Assembly (NCBI GenBank): GCA_002505945.1
Contig: DAWM01000008.1
Span: 2,455 to 14,047 of the forward strand
DNA: 11,593 bases
Direction of reading: 5' to 3'
Source: Candidatus Woesearchaeota archaeon UBA119
GTDB lineage: Archaea > Nanobdellota > Nanobdellia > Woesearchaeales > UBA119
The first letter of the stretch is position 1; each line of letters opens with the position of its first letter. The notes beneath the pieces were generated by a model. It worked only from the letters and a program-made list of their open reading frames with translations, had not been told where the DNA came from and did not search any database. Positions 6,747 through 11,593 of this stretch are shown here, in pieces. The translations under genes and the position numbers were made by a program.

Positions 6747-7908
6747 TAGTTTTTCTAAGGATTTCTCAGGGGATGGAGAGGAAGAAAGAGAGGAAAACAG
6801 CAAGAAAAGAGACAGTGAAGGGCTGTTAAACCAAGAAACAGAAGAACCTAAGAAAGAAAGGGAAGGAAACCTGATTACTCAGGCAGTCAATCATGGAGTA
6901 ACAAACTTTACTCCTGATCTTATATTCGAGCGGCTGGTAAGCGACTATAAGGTTGCTGAACAGATGTACGGTCCTGAGATTATAAGAGAACTATCTGATT
7001 TTGATCCTAACTATGTAAAGAAGAATATCAATATCCCTGAATTCCAGAAGGAAATCAAGAAAAGAATAAGGAAGAATGTTGAAGAGCTAAAGAAAGACGA
7101 GATTCTTGACAAAGATGGGAATATCACTGATGCAGGGATTGAGCTTTCCCTCATACAAAGCTATCTTGAAGAATTGGATAACATGAAACTGTTGCCAAGC
7201 TACGGTGAAAGGCAGCATAAAAGGATTTTGGGGTTCAATACCAAAACAAAAATCTCAAACAAGAAAGAGCGCTATAGGGATGTTATACTTCCTAAAACCA
7301 TCCACAGAACCCTTAGAAGAAACCACTCTGAGATTGATGAAAGGGATATCGTATGGGCGGAGAGAAAGAAAAAAGCGAATATAGAGATTATATTTGCTTT
7401 GGATACATCTGCCTCTATGAAAGGCAAGAAAATCCAATACTCTAAAATGGCGGGAGTTGGTCTTGCTTACTGGGCTACTTCCCATTCAGATAAGGTGGGC
7501 CTGATAAACTTCAGTAAAGAGCTTGAGGTTATAGTAAAACCTACAAAGGAATTCTCAAGGATTGCTATTGCTATATCCAAGGTTTCTCCTGGAGGCCAGA
7601 CAGATATTAGTTTGCCCATTGAGAAGGCTTGTAAGATGGTTGATAAGGGAGATGAGAAAGAGCTGATAATAATCAGTGATGCGCTTCATACCTCTTCAAA
7701 AACATCTGAGAAGAGGGTTATTGAAAGTGTCTATAATGCAAGGGACAAAGGACTAAGGGTGTCAATTATAGGGATTCACATTAACAAGAAAGGAAGAGAT
7801 TTGGCAAAACAGATTACTGATATTACCGATGGGCATCTTTATGAGGTAAAAGTTATTAAGGACATCCCAACTATAGTAATATCAGATTATGTAAGAATGA
7901 GAGGATAG
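6736..7908 (+). CDS. VWA domain protein with intact MIDAS, partner of the MoxR-type ATPase
   Basis: This 390-residue protein starts at ATG 6736; a GTG directly before it (6733) is an equal alternative. The start lies inside the last codons of the ATPase gene (11-nt overlap), typical of translationally coupled subunits. Residues 1-45 are acidic and charged. About 46-205 form a helical region that I cannot name, including RELSDFDPNYV and a conserved-looking LPKTIHRTLRR. Residues about 213-390 form a von Willebrand A domain. Its metal-ion-dependent adhesion site is complete: D223-T-S225-A-S227, Thr289 in GGQTDIS and Asp315 in IISDA. No signal peptide or membrane helix is present, so it should work in the cytoplasm with the ATPase, binding a client through the MIDAS metal. 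The pairing resembles the ChlI/ChlD and MoxR/VWA arrangements. The other subunits expected of magnesium or cobalt chelatase are absent, so a chelatase role is not supported. Confidence 0.92.
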   Translation: MQGSSFSKDFSGDGEEEREENSKKRDSEGLLNQETEEPKKEREGNLITQAVNHGVTNFTPDLIFERLVSDYKVAEQMYGPEIIRELSDFDPNYVKKNINIPEFQKEIKKRIRKNVEELKKDEILDKDGNITDAGIELSLIQSYLEELDNMKLLPSYGERQHKRILGFNTKTKISNKKERYRDVILPKTIHRTLRRNHSEIDERDIVWAERKKKANIEIIFALDTSASMKGKKIQYSKMAGVGLAYWATSHSDKVGLINFSKELEVIVKPTKEFSRIAIAISKVSPGGQTDISLPIEKACKMVDKGDEKELIIISDALHTSSKTSEKRVIESVYNARDKGLRVSIIGIHINKKGRDLAKQITDITDGHLYEVKVIKDIPTIVISDYVRMRG

Positions 7909-7910
7909 GG

Positions 7911-9056
7911 ATGGAAAGAAAGGATTGGATTCATTGGATTGTTATAGTTTCTTTATTTGTAATGGTAGTCATACTTTTCCTAAGAGTTGAGGAGGTTAAG
8001 AAAGAGTTGATTCAAACCAATAATGAATATGTTAATTACCAAGAAGAAAAAACAAGAGAGATTAGAGGTTTAAACTCTGAGATAAAGCATTTAGAGCAAG
8101 AAAAAGAGGGATTAGAGCAATCGCTTGCAGAAAAGCAAGAGGAGCTTCAAGTTCTGGAGAAAAAATATAACAATTTAGCAGAGAATTATGAAGGTTTACA
8201 GGAGGAAGCATCAAATGTTCTTAGAACTATAGATGATTATCAGCAAGAGCTGAATGAATCCATGGAATGGTTTAGGGCTAATTCTGATTTGGAAGGATTG
8301 AATGTGTCTAACAGCCTGAAGAACAAGATTGAATCTCAATTAAGGTATAGATGTATTGAGAAGGAGGGCAATAGATGCACTATAAATACGGGTTGTCTTT
8401 ACTTGGTAAATTCACAGTTTCTAGAATTTGAATATCTAAATGACACCAATACTTCCTATTCTGAGGACAAACTCCAAAGCCTAAATGAATTCGTTAATAG
8501 TCAAGGGGGGGATTGCGAGGATTTTTCCCTTTTTTATAAGGCTGAACTAGCCTTCCTCTTAAATGAATGTGAGGCTTCCCCCTCAGAATATGTTTTGGTG
8601 AGCTGGCGGCCTGCTAGCGAAGAGGGCAAGAGATTTTGGCTGGATGACAGTCACCAATGGTTTATTAGGGAAGCGGCAAGGATGCTTCTTTTAGGTAATA
8701 GATATCCATATGTAGTTTGTGGCCAAATCCTTGACCCTGTTAAAAACAGAATAGGAGGTCATTGCGTGATTGCTATGTCAAAGGAAAAGATAAATAGCAT
8801 AGGAGATATAGATAAGCTGAAAGGGGGCCCTTTGATTGAACCTCAAGATGGAAGATATATTGGTGAGGTGGGAGAAGATATTATACTGATTATGGAAAAA
8901 GATGATTTCTCTTACAACTCTTATATCTCCCAGATTATAACGGATGAGGATATGTTTTCTTTCTCAAGGGAAAGAGAGAGATGGGAAGGTTTTGCTTTTT
9001 TCTCAGATAAACTGGATAAAACAAAGAAGGAATTGGAACAGGAAATCAATGATTAA
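7911..9056 (+). CDS. membrane-anchored coiled-coil protein with transglutaminase-like cysteine domain
   Basis: This is a 381-residue protein. ATG 7911 follows the VWA stop by two bases, with GAGG six bases upstream. Residues about 8-25 (IHWIVIVSLFVMVVILFL) form one membrane helix after a short charged N-terminus, so the rest is probably outside the cell. Residues 26-125 form a coiled coil. From about 140 there is a transglutaminase/papain-like domain: GGDCEDFS with Cys202, GGHCVIAM with His284 and LIEPQDGRYIG with Glu310, together a plausible catalytic triad in which Glu replaces the usual Asp (Asp313 is a second candidate). Cys148, 156, 162, 220, 270 and 285 could form disulfides, which fits an external location. 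Proteins of this fold are proteases, amidases or transglutaminases. It ends the operon, and MoxR/VWA loci elsewhere often include a transglutaminase-like membrane protein. Its last 11 bp overlap the end of the opposite-strand patatin gene. The substrate is unknown. Confidence 0.85.
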   Translation: MERKDWIHWIVIVSLFVMVVILFLRVEEVKKELIQTNNEYVNYQEEKTREIRGLNSEIKHLEQEKEGLEQSLAEKQEELQVLEKKYNNLAENYEGLQEEASNVLRTIDDYQQELNESMEWFRANSDLEGLNVSNSLKNKIESQLRYRCIEKEGNRCTINTGCLYLVNSQFLEFEYLNDTNTSYSEDKLQSLNEFVNSQGGDCEDFSLFYKAELAFLLNECEASPSEYVLVSWRPASEEGKRFWLDDSHQWFIREAARMLLLGNRYPYVVCGQILDPVKNRIGGHCVIAMSKEKINSIGDIDKLKGGPLIEPQDGRYIGEVGEDIILIMEKDDFSYNSYISQIITDEDMFSFSRERERWEGFAFFSDKLDKTKKELEQEIND

Positions 9057-9894
9057 TACCGAACTGTCTCTTCTTTTCTTCAATCTTTTTCAATAAGGAT
9101 TTCATTCTGTCGGATGCAGATTGTTTTCCTATGTTGATTATCTCATTCATCTTCTGAAATTCAAATGTGGTAAAGGAAAAGAGCTCATGCAGGTCTATCA
9201 TGAAATCAGGCTTGTATATCTCAATCTTGGCTTTGTAGAGTTGATTGGCTAGAGTAGAGATTGAGCGGGCCATTACTTGAAGTAATGGAGGATTTATCCT
9301 GAGTTGTATCCTTTCATAGTTAAAGGGAATGGATACGCCTATCAGAAAATCGCATTTGTCTTTCAATATTCCTAATGGAATAGGGCTGTAAATACCACCA
9401 TCCACAAACCTGCTGTTGTTGATTACATATGGAGGAAAAAAGCCTGGGATTGAGGCACTTGCCTGAACAGCATCCAAAAGAAGACCGGATGAGAATTCAA
9501 CTGGTTTCATATCATCTATATTATATGCTAAGGAGTAAAAGGGTATCTGAGTATCAGAGAATCCCTTATTGTCATAGAGCTTATATAATATATCATGGAC
9601 CCTGTCTGCATCAAATATGCCTTTAAGAGAGAGCTTGATTTTGGTAATATTCTTAATCACATGCTCATCAAAGCTCTTGAGAATAGAGCGCATTTCCTTA
9701 GGGGTTTTTCCTAACGCATACAACCCCCCAACTACCGCACCCATGCTTGTTCCTGCAATAACATCAGCACGGATACCTGCCTCTTCCAATGCTTCTAATA
9801 CTCCTAAATGGGCTATTCCTTTTGCTCCTCCTGCAGAAAGCGCAATCCCTATCTTGAACTCCTTTTCCTTATTTGATTTTATCATATTATTCAT
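9046..9894 (-). CDS. patatin-like phospholipase/lipid acyl hydrolase (RssA-type)
   Basis: This 282-residue protein starts at ATG 9894. An in-frame TTG at 9945 would extend it deep into the ligase gene and is less likely; ATG 9885 is a third option. The patatin fold is recognised by GGAKG (22-26, oxyanion hole), the nucleophile elbow GTSMG with Ser50, and the Asp165 of VDGG, giving the Ser-Asp dyad. SIPGFFPPY before the DGG segment is also typical of this family. Patatins cleave acyl esters of phospholipids and related lipids. No signal peptide is seen, so it should be cytoplasmic. The chosen ATG overlaps the ligase stop codon (ATGAATAA), so the two genes are probably co-transcribed and translationally coupled. 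The C-terminus is basic and ends GINH, overlapping the opposite-strand transglutaminase-like gene by 11 bp. In an archaeon with ether-linked lipids the natural ester substrate is unclear. Confidence 0.9.
   Translation of the reverse strand: MNNMIKSNKEKEFKIGIALSAGGAKGIAHLGVLEALEEAGIRADVIAGTSMGAVVGGLYALGKTPKEMRSILKSFDEHVIKNITKIKLSLKGIFDADRVHDILYKLYDNKGFSDTQIPFYSLAYNIDDMKPVEFSSGLLLDAVQASASIPGFFPPYVINNSRFVDGGIYSPIPLGILKDKCDFLIGVSIPFNYERIQLRINPPLLQVMARSISTLANQLYKAKIEIYKPDFMIDLHELFSFTTFEFQKMNEIINIGKQSASDRMKSLLKKIEEKKRQFGINH
9066..9090 (+). terminator. pyrimidine/T-rich tract that may end the operon transcript
   Basis: Immediately after the operon's last stop codon the plus strand reads as a pyrimidine tract with TTTT (9073-9076) and TTTTT (9086-9090). 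T-runs alone can terminate archaeal transcription. The tract is also the complement of the Lys/Glu-rich end of the patatin gene (LLKKIEEKKR), so its composition may have no regulatory meaning. Confidence 0.3.
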
Positions 9895-11593
9895 CTTCCT
9901 TATTGTTACCTTTGCCTCTTTGGACAGAATAAAGTTCCTTAACAAAGTCCAAAGTAGAAATCTCTTTTATATCCTTATCAGGCCGTAGCCTGATAAACCT
10001 CGGAAAACGCAGGGCAAAACCTGATGAATAGGTGGGACTTTTCTGGATTTCTTCATAATTAACTTCTATGATTACCTTGGGTTCCACTTCTACCAACTTG
10101 CCTTCTTGCTTTGTTTTATTCTTCTCAAGTAATTCAGTCATTTGGGAATAGGTGGTTCCGGTTGTCTCAAGCTCCTTTACACCAGTGGAAACCTTTCCGA
10201 TCTCCAATAGAGAGCCGTCCTTATCTTGAACTGCTATGTAATATGAGGTAAGCCAGCCTTTGCGCTTTCCTTCACCCCATTCAGCCCTTGTTATTACTAC
10301 ATCCAAAGTTTCCATAACTGGCTTTACTTTCATACCATATCCTACTCTTTTTCCAGGAGAATATTGCTTATCAAGTGCCTTTATCATTACTCCTTCAAGC
10401 CCTTGATTCAAGCAATCCTCATAGAACTTCCTTAGCTTATCCAAATCATCTGAAACCAAAGCCACTGCCGGTCTTATCTTGTTTTTCTTCTTTGGTATTA
10501 TATTCTCAATCTTCTCTCTTCTTTCCTCAAACCTGTTATTAATCATTGAGTTACCATCACAAAAAAGAATATCAAAAACATTTACTTCAACAGGCACCTC
10601 TCTTACCAATGAATGTATATCATACTTCCGTTTAATTCGCTGGGAGATTGATTGGAATGGACGAAAACCTCCTGTCTTCTTATCTATTCCCACAATCTCG
10701 GCATCCAACACGCATGATTTTGCCTTAACATTGTTCTTGATAACCTCTACCACATCAGGGAACTGTTTTGTAACGTCTTCAAGATTCCGAGTAAAGAGCT
10801 TAACCTCATGTTTTTCCTTATGTATCTGCATTCTGAAGCCATCATACTTATATTCGGCTTGCACCTTTGGACCTAAAGCATCCACAGCATCTTTCAGTGA
10901 TTTGGCTTTGACGAAGAGCATTGAGCGAAAAGGTGTCATCACACTAACATCAAACCCCTCCAATCCTTCTATTCCATCAGAGTAGGCAACCTCAGCCACC
11001 TTTCTAATATTGTTGCTGACATTGAGTGCATGATCTATGAGCTCTTTGACATAATTGACAATCTTTTGAGCATCCTCGCTCCTTATGAGGGTATTTCTTT
11101 TAAGTTTACCCTTCTGTTTCTGGAATTCTTCATAACTCACTGCTTTTATCTCATAATCCTGTTTGATTTCCTTGGAATCAATCCAATCTTCTACCTTAAC
11201 ATCCTTGGTCTCTTTCTCACATGATATACATTTTGAACCAGTCGGCACCAATTTCTTGCAGTATGGGCATCTAAAGAACCTGCCTGCTTGATTTGAATTC
11301 CCTATTACCTTAGGAAGATAAGCCCACATCAAGGCATCTCTTACTGTGGCTTCAGCCACACCTGTCCTTAATTGTCCTAGAACTGACCTAACAAGGTATC
11401 GGGCTTCCAATGGATCAGTACTGGTCAATAGACGTGATAAAAGGCCGATTTTATCTGAAACAGAGCCTTCTCCTTCAGCATAAGCAATAGAGCGAACAGT
11501 CTGAAAAACCTTCTCAAGGGAAAGTTCTTTGCTAAAAAGCAGCTTTTGCTGTCTTTGATGATTGAAATGGGCTGCCACTACGCCAAGATCGCC
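9887..11593 (-). CDS. lig: ATP-dependent DNA ligase (archaeal type), 5'-partial, with zinc-ribbon-like insertion
   Basis: The frame stays open to the right edge and reads GDLGVVAAHF at the boundary, which normally lies about 100 residues into archaeal ligases. The GTG at 11578 is therefore internal and the start is outside the window. The enzyme seals nicks in duplex DNA in replication and repair, using ATP to form a lysyl-AMP intermediate. Counting from the first visible residue (568 visible), motif I is KYDG with catalytic Lys249, motif III LDAEIVGID (Asp297, Glu299), motif IIIa VFDILF, motif IV EGVMIK (400-405) and motif V MKVKP (Lys422, Lys424). The C-terminal OB domain ends with a basic FPRFIRLRPDKD segment. 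The N-terminal DNA-binding domain is interrupted at about residues 98-177 by an insertion with C109-x2-C112 and C122-x2-C125, resembling a zinc ribbon. The downstream patatin gene overlaps its stop codon. Assignment is very secure. Confidence 0.97.
   Translation of the reverse strand, partial: GDLGVVAAHFNHQRQQKLLFSKELSLEKVFQTVRSIAYAEGEGSVSDKIGLLSRLLTSTDPLEARYLVRSVLGQLRTGVAEATVRDALMWAYLPKVIGNSNQAGRFFRCPYCKKLVPTGSKCISCEKETKDVKVEDWIDSKEIKQDYEIKAVSYEEFQKQKGKLKRNTLIRSEDAQKIVNYVKELIDHALNVSNNIRKVAEVAYSDGIEGLEGFDVSVMTPFRSMLFVKAKSLKDAVDALGPKVQAEYKYDGFRMQIHKEKHEVKLFTRNLEDVTKQFPDVVEVIKNNVKAKSCVLDAEIVGIDKKTGGFRPFQSISQRIKRKYDIHSLVREVPVEVNVFDILFCDGNSMINNRFEERREKIENIIPKKKNKIRPAVALVSDDLDKLRKFYEDCLNQGLEGVMIKALDKQYSPGKRVGYGMKVKPVMETLDVVITRAEWGEGKRKGWLTSYYIAVQDKDGSLLEIGKVSTGVKELETTGTTYSQMTELLEKNKTKQEGKLVEVEPKVIIEVNYEEIQKSPTYSSGFALRFPRFIRLRPDKDIKEISTLDFVKELYSVQRGKGNNKEDE
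11063..11302 (-). other. Cys4 zinc-ribbon-like insertion within the DNA ligase DNA-binding domain
   Basis: Between DALMWAYLPK and KELIDHALNVSNNI, which are adjacent helices separated by a short loop in typical archaeal ligases, there are about 80 residues. They begin with RCPYCKKLVPTGSKCISCEK, two CxxC knuckles nine residues apart. A charged stretch (EDWIDSKEIKQDYEIKAVS) follows and then a basic segment (KQKGKLKRN). The Cys spacing fits a zinc ribbon. The frame is intact and the codon use looks like the rest of the gene, so it is a real domain insertion and not an assembly error. Confidence 0.7.

Noticed and set aside
5718..7908. MoxR and VWA genes as magnesium or cobalt chelatase subunits
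   Set aside because: The third large chelatase subunit and tetrapyrrole genes are absent, and the VWA protein is separate and short. The generic MoxR/VWA chaperone pair fits better.
9895..9945. N-terminal extension of the patatin from a TTG at 9945
   Set aside because: The start would be TTG and overlap the ligase gene by 59 nt; the added residues do not look like the patatin family. ATG 9894 overlaps the ligase stop in the usual compact way.
9429..9988. Plus-strand ORFs inside the patatin and ligase genes (also 10479-10985 and 11030-11224)
   Set aside because: They are shadows of firmly identified minus-strand genes, and their translations show no recognisable family features.
11576..11578. 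GTG at 11578 as start of the ligase
   Set aside because: The frame continues to the window edge as GDLGVV, a typical internal ligase segment, so the gene is truncated by the window.

Overview
The window looks like archaeal chromosome, probably from an AT-rich DPANN-type lineage such as Woesearchaeota or Pacearchaeota. That lineage is inference. The signs are an archaeal-type ATP-dependent DNA ligase, a DUF460/COG2433 RuvC-fold protein (a largely archaeal family), a GGAGTGA ribosome-binding site, very Lys/Glu-rich proteins, dominance of AGA/AGG arginine codons, and tight packing with almost no intergenic DNA. No tRNA, rRNA, insertion sequence, CRISPR array or other mobile element is visible.

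Layout. (1) Positions 3-701, plus strand: the 3' part of an N-acetylmuramoyl-L-alanine amidase (Amidase_3) gene that enters from the left edge. It keeps the zinc-ligand motifs but ends in a Lys/Glu/Asn-rich tail where the catalytic-Glu segment should be. (2) 702-853: the only sizeable intergenic gap, with a weak hairpin/T-run and promoter-like AT-rich boxes. (3) 854-9056: five plus-strand genes separated by 49 nt, 30 nt, an overlap and 2 nt, which look like one operon. They encode a 1195-residue coiled-coil protein with three N-terminal repeats of a small helical module, a DUF460 RuvC-fold protein, a MoxR-type AAA+ ATPase, a VWA protein with an intact MIDAS, and a membrane-anchored transglutaminase-like cysteine enzyme. 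(4) 9046-11593, minus strand: an ATP-dependent DNA ligase running off the right edge, followed by an overlapping patatin-like lipid hydrolase. The two strands converge with an 11-bp overlap of coding sequence.

How the genes may work together. MoxR AAA+ and VWA proteins are an established pair: the ATPase remodels or matures a client that the VWA protein recruits through its metal site. MoxR loci in bacteria and archaea often also carry a transglutaminase-like membrane protein. Here that core is joined upstream by a long cytoplasmic coiled-coil protein and an RNase H-fold protein. The result is a five-gene cassette that I cannot match to a named system. The most interesting points are this cassette, the three-repeat coiled-coil protein, a ten-codon upstream ORF that owns the good ribosome-binding site before moxR, a four-cysteine zinc-ribbon-like insertion in the DNA ligase, and the odd peptidoglycan amidase in an archaeal setting.
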